From Neotabrizicola shimadae (GTDB taxonomy: Bacteria > Pseudomonadota > Alphaproteobacteria > Rhodobacterales > Rhodobacteraceae): a stretch of 64,000 nucleotides of DNA. The notes under the pieces are model-generated. The model was not told where the DNA came from, searched no databases, and was given only the letters and a program-made list of their open reading frames with translations. Position 1 is the stretch's first letter; every line of letters begins with the position of its first letter. The position numbers were made by a program, and so were the translations under genes. This document shows positions 27,670-37,095 of the stretch, piece after piece. The stretch is taken from assembly GCF_019623905.1 (NCBI RefSeq), contig NZ_CP069370.1, positions 62,001 through 126,000 of the forward strand, in the 5' to 3' direction.

Positions 27670-29884
27670 ATGCCGGTTCATCGCGCCCGGGGTCCTGCGC
27701 GGATATGTCGAGATGGTGGATGAGCCGACACGCCATTGGCATGTGGGTCTGTTCGTGGACAACGAATTGCAGGGAACTTGCCTGTCGGACCTTCCCTTGA
27801 CCCTGACGGAAGAAGGCAATGGTGCAAGTGCGTTCGAGTTCAACCTCGTGACGGAGCGGCTTGCCGATGCCGAGGAACTCTGCGTCAAGGTTCTCAACAC
27901 AGGGCATGTGATCGCCCGCTTTGCGCCTTCGGACCTTTTGTCGTGGCGCGAAGGCGCCAACGCTGGACCGGTCGGGTTTGTCCGGCATGCGCAGGGGCTG
28001 GTCATTTCCGGCGTCATCGAGAATGCCGTTACCGAGCTGCCCGCCTATGAGATCGTCGCCCTTGAGGGCGACCGGGTCGTCGGTCGAACCCGCCTGTTCC
28101 GGTGGCAGCACGTCGGCGCCGGGGACAGTGCCGTCGGCCGGGCGGCGGCGTTTGACCTGTTCCTCGAGCCCGACCTGGCGGATGGGCGAGTTCATCTCTT
28201 GCATGTCGAGACCTCGACCGGGCTTTCGCTTTCCGGAAGCCCGCTTGAGATCATTGTGTGGCCGAACCGCCTTCGGGAGGAGCTTTTGACCAAGGCCGCG
28301 GGCGGTTTGCGAGAGGCGAGGCGCCGGAGGGCGGACCTGATGCTGGATCGCCTGCTGGGGTCGAGCATGCCGGTATCCGCCTATGCCTCGGCCTATCCGG
28401 AACTGGGGCGGCCGGTTCTTCCGGGGGCCCCGGACGGATCCATTGGCAGCGACGGTGCCTGGCGGCGCGTTGGAACGACCGGATGGGTGATTTGCCATCA
28501 CCATATTGTCCAGCCGCTGCCCGAATTCGGGGCGCGGCTGGAAGCGGCACTGGAGACCGCCAGTGAGCGGCCGCGCCTGATCGGAGGGGATCTGGCGGTA
28601 CGGTTGCCGGACGAGCAGATCCATCCGTTGCTTTTCCCGGCTTTCGACCTGGAGCGGCTCATGGAACAGGGACATTCGACCCTGTGCTTTGCCGTGCCGG
28701 CAGAAGCGGTGGAGGGGACGGCTGCCCTGTCCCTGGCCGAACTGATGCTGGGCTGGCTGGCGGCCGAAGGACAGCCGCTGCGGCGAACGGCGATCCTGCA
28801 TGTGCCTCACCCGGCCGGCCTGTTGTCCGAGGACGATCTTGTCGCGAGTTGTGCCGCCCGCGGTGAAGCCTTGGCTGCGGCCCTGCGCGGTTGCACGATG
28901 CTTCCGGCTGGTACGACGGTTGCCGCGGTGGAGCCGCCCGGACCGCGCGCGCCGCGCTTTCCGTCGATCCGGCTCGGTCGGCCGGTTCGCGAACGCTCGG
29001 TGAGTATCGTCGTTCCGACACGGAACCGCGGTGAGATGCTGAACAACGCGGTGAAGGGGCTGATCGAAAGCAATCCGGGCTTCGAACTGGATATCGTGGT
29101 GGTGGACAATGGCTCTACCGAGCCCGGAACGCTGGCCGTCCTGGACGCGCTGGAGCAGAGCGGGGTTCGCATTCTCGAGTTTGGCGAGGGCTTCAACTAC
29201 GCGCTCATCAACAACCTGGCGGTGGAACACGTCCGTCACGAACAGATCTGCTTCATGAACAATGACGTGGCCTTTCCCGAGCCGGGTGTCCTGGTCGAAC
29301 TGTGCAGCCGTCTGGCCGCCCCGGATGTCGGCGCCGCCGGGCCACTGATGACGCGCGCGTCCGACATTGTTCAGCATGGCGGCGTGGTCCTGGGCCCCTG
29401 GCATGGCGCTGTCCATGCCTTCGAGGACCGCATGCTGGGCGACCCCGGATATGGCGAGATGTTGCGCGTGGCCGGCGAGACGAGTGCCGTCACAGGGGCC
29501 TTCCTTCTGACGCGGCGCAGCCTGTTCGAGAAACTGGGCGGCTTCGACGAGCTGGCCTTCCCGGTGAACTTCAACGATGTCGACTATTGCCTCCGGTTGT
29601 GGGAGGCGGGTCATCGCGTGGTGTTTTCGCCGCATGTTCGCATCTACCACTTTGAATCTGTGAGCCGCGGGCGCGAAGCCGCAACTCCGGCCGCCCTGCG
29701 AATGCAGCGCGAACTGGCCTGCCTGCGCGCCCGCTGGCGCGAGGCGCTTCTGGACGATCCGCAGTACCATCCGATGTGGGGGGTGGATTGCCTGCCATAC
29801 CGCGCGCTTTCGATGACACACCGCGCCCCGGCCGCCCGCCATGCCGGCGCGCGGCCCTCGGCGTCCCTGCCTGGGTGGCTTTGA
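27653..29884 (+). CDS. Glycosyltransferase family 2, large, with N-terminal beta modules
   Basis: This 743-residue protein has a C-terminal GT-A domain (about 450-700) with VSIVVPTRNRGEMLNNAVKG, DIVVVDNGSTEPGT, ICFMNNDVAFPEPG and FPVNFNDVDYCLRLWEAG. It resembles O-antigen and rhamnan glycosyltransferases. The first 200 residues hold two similar segments (PGVLRGYVEMVDEP followed by HVGLFVDNELQGT, and GLVISGVIENAVTE followed by EIVALEGDRVVGRT). These also resemble parts of the proteins at 33667 and 35263. It overlaps the previous gene by 17 bp and the methyltransferase gene starts 1 bp after its stop. A frameshift joining it to the previous gene is possible but not needed. Confidence 0.8.
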   Translation: MPFRSECRFIAPGVLRGYVEMVDEPTRHWHVGLFVDNELQGTCLSDLPLTLTEEGNGASAFEFNLVTERLADAEELCVKVLNTGHVIARFAPSDLLSWREGANAGPVGFVRHAQGLVISGVIENAVTELPAYEIVALEGDRVVGRTRLFRWQHVGAGDSAVGRAAAFDLFLEPDLADGRVHLLHVETSTGLSLSGSPLEIIVWPNRLREELLTKAAGGLREARRRRADLMLDRLLGSSMPVSAYASAYPELGRPVLPGAPDGSIGSDGAWRRVGTTGWVICHHHIVQPLPEFGARLEAALETASERPRLIGGDLAVRLPDEQIHPLLFPAFDLERLMEQGHSTLCFAVPAEAVEGTAALSLAELMLGWLAAEGQPLRRTAILHVPHPAGLLSEDDLVASCAARGEALAAALRGCTMLPAGTTVAAVEPPGPRAPRFPSIRLGRPVRERSVSIVVPTRNRGEMLNNAVKGLIESNPGFELDIVVVDNGSTEPGTLAVLDALEQSGVRILEFGEGFNYALINNLAVEHVRHEQICFMNNDVAFPEPGVLVELCSRLAAPDVGAAGPLMTRASDIVQHGGVVLGPWHGAVHAFEDRMLGDPGYGEMLRVAGETSAVTGAFLLTRRSLFEKLGGFDELAFPVNFNDVDYCLRLWEAGHRVVFSPHVRIYHFESVSRGREAATPAALRMQRELACLRARWREALLDDPQYHPMWGVDCLPYRALSMTHRAPAARHAGARPSASLPGWL

Positions 29885-29885
29885 C

Positions 29886-30536
29886 ATGGACCGAGCAGAA
29901 CCCCGAACCGGCACCGCCGCCCCCCTGACGCGCCGCCCGGTGCTGTACAACCTTGGCTCGGGGCCGCGGCGGCTGTTGTCGCGGATGCCGAAGGACGGCC
30001 CCTTCGCCGGATGGTCCGAGGTGACGGTCGATCTGGATCCCGGCAATCATCCCGACATCGTGGCGGACATCGCCGACCTTTCGGGCGCGGTGGCGGACGG
30101 GGCGGCAGACCTGATCTGGTGCAGCCATGTGCTGGAGCATTTCCACGACCACCAGATCCCGGCGGTGCTGGCCGGCTTCCTGCGCATTCTTGCGCCGGAC
30201 GGGGCCGCGGTGATCCGCGTGCCCGACCTGGCCCAGGTGATGCGGCGGCTGGACGAGACCGATCTGGAGCGGGTGCTGTACACGTCACCGGCCGGCCCGG
30301 TCTCGGTGCTTGACGTGATCTATGGCCACCGCGCCTCGGTCGAGGCCGGTAATCTCTTCATGGCCCACCGCACCGGATTCACCGAAGTCTCGCTGGCCCG
30401 CAGGATGCTGGAAGCTGGTTTCGAGGAAGTGCAGACCCACGTGGGTGATGCGATGGATTTCTGGGCGGTGGGCTATATTGGCTCTGCCGCTAATTTGAAA
30501 CTTATCGGTCAGCTAATTGGGCCCGCGCAAAAGTAG
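29886..30536 (+). CDS. Class I SAM-dependent methyltransferase
   Basis: This 216-residue protein has the Rossmann SAM motif YNLGSGPRRLL, then VTVDLDPGNHPDIVADI (acidic residue that binds SAM) and LIWCSHVLEHFHDHQIPAVL, as in methyltransferase types 11 and 25. ATG 29886 is chosen because it lies 1 bp after the glycosyltransferase stop. An upstream frame to 29841 overlaps that gene. The likely target is a sugar of the glycan made by the neighbouring transferases. It converges on the gene at 30562 with 25 bp between. Confidence 0.78.
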   Translation: MDRAEPRTGTAAPLTRRPVLYNLGSGPRRLLSRMPKDGPFAGWSEVTVDLDPGNHPDIVADIADLSGAVADGAADLIWCSHVLEHFHDHQIPAVLAGFLRILAPDGAAVIRVPDLAQVMRRLDETDLERVLYTSPAGPVSVLDVIYGHRASVEAGNLFMAHRTGFTEVSLARRMLEAGFEEVQTHVGDAMDFWAVGYIGSAANLKLIGQLIGPAQK

Positions 30537-30561
30537 TCCTGTCAGCGCGGGTTACGTTCCT

Positions 30562-31449
30562 TCAATTCTTGCTGAATTGTTGACTCGGTGCTGACCACTC
30601 CGACCATTTTTCCTCGCCTATACTGTTGACAACACGGGACCTGATCTTTTCCCAAAGATCAGCATTGCGTTCTCTAATTGCCGCAAGCTTAAACGCGGCT
30701 CCGGCTGCGTCGCGCACTGGATGAAGAACCTTGTCCTGAAGCGTTCCAGCCTCAACCTCAAGGTTGCAAATCGGAACACTTGAAGTGAAGGTTTGATTAG
30801 TGAAGGCGCCTGCCGGCGCAATATCCTCTATCGAGCGGTGTGAAAAGCCGTCCCGAATTAGAACTGATGCGACAAAAGACTCATCGTTCGGGATCTCCGG
30901 TCCAGGCGCATCTGCCGCTATAGTGGTGAAGTGAAAAGATCGTGCCAAGCCAAGATGGCAGACTGCGCGCCTGGACAATCTCGCAAACGATACAAAAACG
31001 CCAAAAACGTTGTCTTTTCCAACCAAGTTCGCCGCGCTGGCATGCCAACCCCAGCGCGGTGGTCGCTTGCCGAGACTTGCGCCAACGAGATCAGCATCAC
31101 ACTCCTCAAAGCGAGAAAACAGTGTCATCGGATCAGTGAACGTGAACGCAACATCAGGTTCAACAATCCAAAGATAATCGAAACTCAGGGCGCGTGCCGC
31201 CACATAAGCGACATAGTCGCCGCACTGCCAGCCTGAATTCTTGAACGAGCGAAGTCTGAGGTCTTCAATCGCCGCTCTTGACATCTCAATCGTGACATTG
31301 GAAAGAGATGGCTCCAGCCGCGCGCCTCCATCGACATTGTCCACGATGAAATAAACACGATCGGGGAACACCCGGGAAAGGTATTCGTATTGCTTCCTTT
31401 CGGGCGCCCCGATGTTTCGGCACCGAATGGCAACTATAGTCCTGCTCAT
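30562..31449 (-). CDS. Putative glycosyltransferase-like protein
   Basis: This 295-residue protein has a GT-A-like opening (TIVAIRCRNIGAPERKQYEY, VYFIVDNVDGGA) and YLWIVEPDVAFTFTDPMTLF, where EPDV could serve as the metal-binding acidic motif. GWHASAANLVGKDNVFGVFV and IPNDESFVASVLI follow. I do not recognise a named family with certainty. Base composition is much more AT-rich than the neighbours, as in the sulfotransferase gene next to it, which points to a separate origin. Confidence 0.5.
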   Translation of the reverse strand: MSRTIVAIRCRNIGAPERKQYEYLSRVFPDRVYFIVDNVDGGARLEPSLSNVTIEMSRAAIEDLRLRSFKNSGWQCGDYVAYVAARALSFDYLWIVEPDVAFTFTDPMTLFSRFEECDADLVGASLGKRPPRWGWHASAANLVGKDNVFGVFVSFARLSRRAVCHLGLARSFHFTTIAADAPGPEIPNDESFVASVLIRDGFSHRSIEDIAPAGAFTNQTFTSSVPICNLEVEAGTLQDKVLHPVRDAAGAAFKLAAIRERNADLWEKIRSRVVNSIGEEKWSEWSAPSQQFSKN

Positions 31450-31503
31450 CTATCTTTCACCACACTCTTCACTCTCCGGCAGCCCGTCGGCTTGACTTTA
31501 GGT

Positions 31504-32328
31504 CTAGGACGCCATTGAATCTGAAATGTGAATTGGCTTTTGTGAGGCGCCAACGATAGAGCGCCACTCATCCCGGTGAGCTGTCAATATGCTCCGCACG
31601 TGATCGAACATGAAGACATCCTTCTCGTTCTTGTCCTTGATCTTCCTCAGAATATCTTGCGTCAAATCGACCGAGGTGTCTGCTGTATTTGGCGTCTTCC
31701 GCTGGTGTTCAGATGGGAACTTATTCGGGTGCCCCATAAGTTGGAAGATAATTCCAAACGACATCGGGTACATTTCCAGAAGCCCAACGAAGGCCATATC
31801 TTCCTCTACTGCGCGGATCAAGCTCTCTGCGGTGCAGTCGCGGCCTGCGATGAATTTGGCCATCGTGTTCTGTGACATGGGGTGGTCGATGTAGCTTTCA
31901 AGCGTCGGGAACTGCTCTCGGAACCTCAAGTGCGGGGGGTGCATTTCCGTTCGCTGGTAGCGGTAGTCGGATATAACCCGGTTCTCGGGCGCGCGCAGGA
32001 TGCTCGTTACCCGCAAGCGAGGGATGCTCGTCCTCAGTGGTTCGAGCAACTCACATTTTAGATGGCCTGAAGCGGAGCGGTAGGAGGGCAACTCCGGATC
32101 CGAGCAGAAGTTGGAAAGCGCCTCCTCAAGAGATCCTGCCTTCATGCTTCCGTCGTCTCCGTAGGAGGCATGGATGTTGCGATAAGGGCTTGCGATTGAG
32201 CGCAGTTCTGCCGAAAATGATGACCCAGCGGTCTTTGGGATGTGCTGGAAGAACCACAAAGCGGAGGGTTCGGTGAATTCTGAAATGAAATCCGCAAGAC
32301 TCATCCGCTTCAGATCACCGAACGACAT
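31504..32328 (-). CDS. Sulfotransferase family protein
   Basis: This 274-residue enzyme should transfer sulfate from PAPS to a sugar or other hydroxyl. The 5'-phosphosulfate loop is FFQHIPKTAGSSFSAEL and the 3'-phosphate loop VTSILRAPENRVISDYRYQR. ATG 32328 is chosen because GGAGGAG lies 8 bp upstream. A TTG two codons earlier is too close. The gene overlaps the glycosyltransferase-4 gene by 14 bp. Its G+C is about half by eye, well below that of the island neighbours. A sulfated surface glycan is a reasonable inference. The PAPS-making genes are not in the window. Confidence 0.8.
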   Translation of the reverse strand: MSFGDLKRMSLADFISEFTEPSALWFFQHIPKTAGSSFSAELRSIASPYRNIHASYGDDGSMKAGSLEEALSNFCSDPELPSYRSASGHLKCELLEPLRTSIPRLRVTSILRAPENRVISDYRYQRTEMHPPHLRFREQFPTLESYIDHPMSQNTMAKFIAGRDCTAESLIRAVEEDMAFVGLLEMYPMSFGIIFQLMGHPNKFPSEHQRKTPNTADTSVDLTQDILRKIKDKNEKDVFMFDHVRSILTAHRDEWRSIVGASQKPIHISDSMAS

Positions 32329-33670
32329 TTCCAACTCTCCTCCGGCTTGACTTAAATTTCTGGTTCATGGCTTGGCTGACCTCATCCTGCCGATGAATCG
32401 GAGCCTTCTTCGATGGCGTTGGGGACGGCTCGGGAGTTGAAGCTCCATTGAGGCAGGAGAGGTACTCCTTCGCCATTTCGGCATGGCTTGACGGTCGAGC
32501 GAGGGCCGCTTGTCGTTCTGGTCGGCCGGCTTCCTTAATCGCCCCCTCCATCACCCGCGCAAGATCCTTTGCGTCGCCCACCCGGAAATGGTGGCCGGTC
32601 ACGCCGTCCACCACCTTCTCGGCCATCCCTCCGATGCCCGAGCAGATCACGGGGCGGCGGGCGGCGTAGGCTTCCTGGATCACCACGGGGGAGTTCTCCC
32701 ACCAGGTCGAGGGCACCATGACATAGTCGGCCGCGGACATCAGGCGGCGGACCTGGCGGTTGTCGTAGGGGCCGGGCACTTCGAGGAAGTCGTAGGTCTC
32801 GATCGCGCGGGCGAGGCGCTGTTCGAAGGCGGGCGTGACGCCGATGACATTGCCGTGGATGCGGACGCGGAACCGGCCGGCTAGGTCGGGGCGGGCGGCG
32901 AGACTGTCCACGGCATTGAGCAGGACATCCACGCCCTTGAACGGGTTGATCTGGCCGAAATAGGCGAAGGTGATCGGATCATCGGCACTGCGCGGGGCGC
33001 GTTCGGGCGGGGGGGCGGTGTCGATGAGGCCGTTCTCGATCAGCGAGAACTTCTCGGCCGGCAGACCCCAGGCGACATAGCGGTCGATGAGGAACCGGCT
33101 GGGCGAAACGAAGCCGTCACAGCGCGACAAGACATCGAACATGAGATCACGCCGGGTGGTCATTCCTTCGCGGCCATGTTCGGGAAAGCAGGCGGCGCAG
33201 GCTTCGGGCGAGGCTGCTTCGCACAGGTTGCGGGCGGGGCGGGTGATCATCTGGCCGTGGTGGGCGCAGATGGCGAGGTATTCGTGCAGGGTGAACACCA
33301 CGGGCAGGCCGGTCTGTGCCTTGACCTGCCGGACGGCGCCGATGCCGAAGTTGAGATAGTGGTGGAAGTTGATCACGCTGGCGTTCTGATCGCGCAGGAG
33401 CCGGACCAGGGCGGTGGACATCGCGGGCCGCCCCAGCAGGAGGACATGGTCGAACTGGGCCGGATCGTAGGGAAGGACATGCTCGTCCGCGGAGGCGAGG
33501 GAGACACGGTCAAGCGCGGCTTGCGGAACAGCGGCGATGAAGAGTGACGGGACGCCGAGGTCCTGCAACCCTCGGAACAGCGTATACGCCGCGATTTCGG
33601 CGCCGCCCTTGGACACCGATGGATGGGCGTGGGACACAATGGCGACGCGCATCGGAGGAGCGGAGGTCAA
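32315..33670 (-). CDS. Glycosyltransferase family 4
   Basis: This 451-residue GT-B enzyme opens MRVAIVSHAHPSVSKGGAEI after six residues. It has FTLHEYLAICAHHGQMI with cysteines after it (ETCL-like CEAASPEACAACF), then SPSRFLIDRY, ITFAYFGQINPFKGVDVLL, and the nucleotide-sugar motif WWENSPVVIQEAYAARRPVI. The C-terminal 50 residues are basic and unstructured and change to the AT-rich composition of the next gene. The start overlaps the previous stop as ATGA. Confidence 0.85.
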   Translation of the reverse strand: MTSAPPMRVAIVSHAHPSVSKGGAEIAAYTLFRGLQDLGVPSLFIAAVPQAALDRVSLASADEHVLPYDPAQFDHVLLLGRPAMSTALVRLLRDQNASVINFHHYLNFGIGAVRQVKAQTGLPVVFTLHEYLAICAHHGQMITRPARNLCEAASPEACAACFPEHGREGMTTRRDLMFDVLSRCDGFVSPSRFLIDRYVAWGLPAEKFSLIENGLIDTAPPPERAPRSADDPITFAYFGQINPFKGVDVLLNAVDSLAARPDLAGRFRVRIHGNVIGVTPAFEQRLARAIETYDFLEVPGPYDNRQVRRLMSAADYVMVPSTWWENSPVVIQEAYAARRPVICSGIGGMAEKVVDGVTGHHFRVGDAKDLARVMEGAIKEAGRPERQAALARPSSHAEMAKEYLSCLNGASTPEPSPTPSKKAPIHRQDEVSQAMNQKFKSSRRRVGNVVR

Positions 33671-35244
33671 GAAGCCGCCCCCGTGCGTTCAAGGCGGGCA
33701 AGAAGGGGCGGCCGCGGCTGCTGCAACGCGCTGCGCCCGACACGGCCCAGGATCGGCGCGTCGGGCAGGCCGGCCCAGTCGGCGCCAGACCGGGCAAAGT
33801 CGGTCAGGGAGCGGGCAGTCCAGAACAGTCCGGGTGGTCCGTCCTGTCGCATCGGTCGGTCCTGGGCCGCGATAACCGCAAGACCCTCGTCCTTGCCAGA
33901 GAGACGCTCGACACACTGCTCGACCAGCGTGCGGGTCATCCGGGCATCCTCGCGCAGGACGACCAGCCGGTCGGCCTTGGTCAGTGTAGAGGCCACGGCC
34001 ACGTCGCGCAGGCCCAGGGCCGCGCGCAGGAAGAACAGGCTGTTGCCCTGCTGCGCCCCGTCTTCGAGATCGCGGAAGAGTGGCAGGACGTGGCTGCGGA
34101 CGGCCTCGTGAGCCATGAGCACCACGCGGATGCGGCCTGCTTCCAGCAGGTCGGCCACATCCATGACCTGATCGGCGACACGGTAAGCGTCACTCTGGCT
34201 GCCTGAAACCGCGATGAAGAGCGAGCGCTCCGAGGGTTCGATCTGCCAGCCAACGGGCGGTGGTTGCTGCGACTGACGGGCGCGCTTCAACGAAGCGGCC
34301 AGGGCCGGAAAGAACGCCTCATGCTCCAGTGAGGGATAGCAGCGAAGCAGCACATCTTCGCCGGCACCACGGTTGAGCCACTGGATCGGTATGTCGGCAA
34401 GCCTATGGTTGGTGGCGGCATTCTCACCATGATACAGTTTCAGAGTGAGCTCCTCGATCAGCGCCCGTGTATCGCGCATGGGGAAGAAGGCGACGAAGCC
34501 CGCGTCCTGAACCTCTCCACCAGCTTTCGGAAAGGCTGCGAGAAGATCGGGGCGGGCGAGACGGAAAGAACTGCGCAGGTCGGCCTGGGCGACCGTGTCT
34601 CCGGCCCGGAGCGCGAAGCCCGTGGTCGTCCTGCCCGGTGCCAGAAGCCATCCTTCGATGATGCATCCGACCCCCGGTATCGCGACGATGTTGTCCACAC
34701 CGGTCCTGACATCGATGCGGGCGGCCTTCGACAGGCCGGGAACCCAGGACTCCGGAGCAATAAGGATCGACCGAAGTTCGCGATAGTAGCCGTCTTGGAG
34801 CGTGCTTCCGGCGGCATCCAGGATCGTTGCAATCGACCGCATGTCGACCCGGCGCAGGGTTGCGCCCACCGACCTGAGATGCGGCACGCCTTCCACGGCC
34901 AGAAGCATCACCACCAGCTTCGCGTCGATCTCTGGTTGCCATTCGCCGTGCAGCAGGCCGATGAAGCCGGTCGCGTCAGACGGTACGTCGTCGCGCGAAA
35001 ACCGCGCGATCGCCATGGCGCAGGGGTGCTTCCATCGGTCCAGCATCAAGGCGCCAAAGGCGTTACCCGCTGACCGTTTGACCCAGCCCAACACCCAGCA
35101 TCGACCGGATTCGTCAACCGCCACGGCCTCGAGGCAACCGATCTGCCGTTCGTCTGCCATGCTGTGCGCCCGGCCCAGCAGGCTTTCGCCCTTTGCCAGA
35201 TTGGCGTTCTGAAGCGACGCGATGCTGCCTGTCCGGAACGTCAC
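33667..35244 (-). CDS. Island protein of unknown function with two GW-type modules
   Basis: This 525-residue protein is not recognised. Two segments share a pattern: GRCWVLGWVKRSAGNAFGAL followed by ATGFIGLL, and VGCIIEGWLLAPGRTTTGFA followed by AGFVAFFPM. The pattern recurs in the proteins at 35263 and 27653. The C-terminal 200 residues are predicted alpha/beta (RSLFIAVSGSQSDAYRVADQ, RIRVVLMAHEAVRSHVLPLF), like a glycosyltransferase-type fold without clear motifs. GTG at 35244 opens the frame. An ATG at 35160 is an alternative start. It lies 18 bp after the gene at 35263 and is coupled to the GT4 gene. Confidence 0.55.
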   Translation of the reverse strand: MTFRTGSIASLQNANLAKGESLLGRAHSMADERQIGCLEAVAVDESGRCWVLGWVKRSAGNAFGALMLDRWKHPCAMAIARFSRDDVPSDATGFIGLLHGEWQPEIDAKLVVMLLAVEGVPHLRSVGATLRRVDMRSIATILDAAGSTLQDGYYRELRSILIAPESWVPGLSKAARIDVRTGVDNIVAIPGVGCIIEGWLLAPGRTTTGFALRAGDTVAQADLRSSFRLARPDLLAAFPKAGGEVQDAGFVAFFPMRDTRALIEELTLKLYHGENAATNHRLADIPIQWLNRGAGEDVLLRCYPSLEHEAFFPALAASLKRARQSQQPPPVGWQIEPSERSLFIAVSGSQSDAYRVADQVMDVADLLEAGRIRVVLMAHEAVRSHVLPLFRDLEDGAQQGNSLFFLRAALGLRDVAVASTLTKADRLVVLREDARMTRTLVEQCVERLSGKDEGLAVIAAQDRPMRQDGPPGLFWTARSLTDFARSGADWAGLPDAPILGRVGRSALQQPRPPLLARLERTGAAS

Positions 35245-35262
35245 GAAGACTCTGCCTTATGG

Positions 35263-36138
35263 TCAGGAAAACGCGCGGCGTTCAGACGTGGTCTCGGCCT
35301 GAGCGGCCGCGACCTCTGCACTGGCGACCAGATCCTCCGGATAGGTCGGGAAGTAGCATCTCACCTTGCCGGCATTGAGCCGGGTTGCCGAGAACGGAGT
35401 CCACCTCCGCAAGATCAAAGCCATGTTCGGACCGAACATGTATTCGATTCCGCCCACTACCGGAGCATCTGCCCTGGTCCCCGGCATGGCTTCCGGCGTT
35501 TCCTGCACGGATACGGTTGTGCGCCGGTCGCCAACGAGCGCGAAAAGCCCGGAATGGCCGGCGGGCCGATGATCGGACATGTAGGTAGCAAGGTTCGCCT
35601 CTGCCGGAATATCGACATGGCCGATGCCGACCGGGCCAAGAGCGGCGAGTTCAAAGACCTTGCGCAGCCTGTCTTCCGGCTGTTCACTGTCGATGACTTC
35701 ATTTGCTGCGCCAAATTCGATCAGCGTTCGCATCAATTCGTAGTCCTTCGCCTCGAAGGCGGCCACATTTCTCATCCAGCGCAGGCGGTCGGAACCGGGC
35801 AGTCTGCCGCAGACATAGGTGTCCGGCTGGGCGGGTGCTGAAGAATCGACAACGCGTGCACCAGGCTGAAGAAGAAATGCCTCGCAGTTCTGGAGTGAGA
35901 CCACGACCCGACGTGCGTCATTTTGCTGCGGCAAGGAAATGGGAAACGAAAAGCCGAGCTTGCCATCTGCAAGACCCGCATCACAAAGATCCTGACGGAA
36001 GGTCCCGATTTCGCCAGAGCCGACACAGACACCATCAAGATAGGCAAGAACGGTCTGACCTGTCAAAATAGACGACCTGCAGTGCATCCAGCCTGTAATG
36101 ACACCGTCCGACGCGCTTTCAATGGCCCCAATAATCAT
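35263..36138 (-). CDS. Island protein of unknown function with N-terminal GW/RxDL module
   Basis: This 291-residue protein begins with a compact module of about 70 residues: SDGVITGWMHCRS, TVLAYLDGVCVGSGEIGTFR, QDLCDAGLADGKLGFSFPI. Modules of this pattern are common in alphaproteobacterial surface-polysaccharide and RTX-associated proteins, but I know of no assigned function. The remainder (MRNVAAFEAKDYELMRTLIE and onward) is unrecognised. No signal peptide or membrane span is visible, so a cytoplasmic role is likely. Confidence 0.5.
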   Translation of the reverse strand: MIIGAIESASDGVITGWMHCRSSILTGQTVLAYLDGVCVGSGEIGTFRQDLCDAGLADGKLGFSFPISLPQQNDARRVVVSLQNCEAFLLQPGARVVDSSAPAQPDTYVCGRLPGSDRLRWMRNVAAFEAKDYELMRTLIEFGAANEVIDSEQPEDRLRKVFELAALGPVGIGHVDIPAEANLATYMSDHRPAGHSGLFALVGDRRTTVSVQETPEAMPGTRADAPVVGGIEYMFGPNMALILRRWTPFSATRLNAGKVRCYFPTYPEDLVASAEVAAAQAETTSERRAFS

Positions 36139-36253
36139 TCAACCCATCCGCGATTCGTGACCCAACCGTCTTGGCTTATAGTGAACCGTTTCGAAGGGGA
36201 CTGATCAACTGTGTTGCCGGGTGATCCACAGGCTATCGAGATATCTGCCTAAA

Positions 36254-37078
36254 CTATGGGCAATCAACACGGCCTCGTTTCTCCGTAGACTTTCTAAAGA
36301 TGCGGATACGGCTATGGCGACCGGAAGCCGGCTGGGGCCTGACGGTCGCATCCACTGTTGCCTTCACTTCAGTCAACTGAAGTTTGAGGCGAAGCAGCCG
36401 GTCTGCCGGGTTTGCCCCGGTCAGTGTGAGAAAGGTTCCGGTCACCTCTGTGCGCCCGGCAAGTTCGAATTCGGCCGACGCGGACAGGCGGAATTGTCCA
36501 TCCGGGTCTTCGATCCAGATGCGCAACTGGGAGAAGGGTCGGCCTCCCGCGCCGCCTGCGAGAAATTCACCGGGGGCCGCGATCTGGCCGGTGACCGGAT
36601 TTTGCAGCACGATGCGCGGCGGGTGGGCGCGGTGGTGAAGCATGAGGCCAAGGATTGCCTGATCCGCGACTTCCCCCCCTATCCAGGAGCCGAATCTGAC
36701 GGACCTGTCCCCCGACCGGTCGATATAAGCGGTCAGATCGGCCGAAGGGGAGAGTGTTGGACGGGGCCCTGATTTCACCAGATAGTCAATTTCAACCCCG
36801 CCGTGTAGCGCGGTTGAGCCCTCTGGAATCAGGAGTTCGAGAAGGATCTCGGCCGTGTCACTGCATCGGATAACACAGATTTCATCAGGGCGCGTAAGCG
36901 CACCCCCTGCGTTGGACGGATCGAAGACCAGCGTAATCGCGTGACGCGAGGCCAGTGGCACGATGGGCCGTATGATGGCGTTGAACCCCAGTCCGGGTTC
37001 CGCAGCGCTGCGGATTGTCAGGATGCCCGGTGACAGCCTGAGCTTTTCGTATCTCTTTCTTGACGACGCCTCTGCCAC
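36254..37078 (-). CDS. Hypothetical island protein downstream of the exporter genes
   Basis: This 274-residue protein, GTG start at 37078, follows hlyD by 17 bp and is probably part of the exporter operon. It contains beta-rich segments (LSPGILTIRSAAEPGLGFNA, EILLELLIPEGSTALHGGVE, LRIWIEDPDGQFRLSASAEF) and a basic C-terminus. No family is recognised. Composition matches the island. It could be an export accessory or a glycan-binding protein, with no direct evidence. Confidence 0.5.
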   Translation of the reverse strand: MAEASSRKRYEKLRLSPGILTIRSAAEPGLGFNAIIRPIVPLASRHAITLVFDPSNAGGALTRPDEICVIRCSDTAEILLELLIPEGSTALHGGVEIDYLVKSGPRPTLSPSADLTAYIDRSGDRSVRFGSWIGGEVADQAILGLMLHHRAHPPRIVLQNPVTGQIAAPGEFLAGGAGGRPFSQLRIWIEDPDGQFRLSASAEFELAGRTEVTGTFLTLTGANPADRLLRLKLQLTEVKATVDATVRPQPASGRHSRIRIFRKSTEKRGRVDCP

Positions 37079-37095
37079 TCCGGCCAGTCCTTCCG

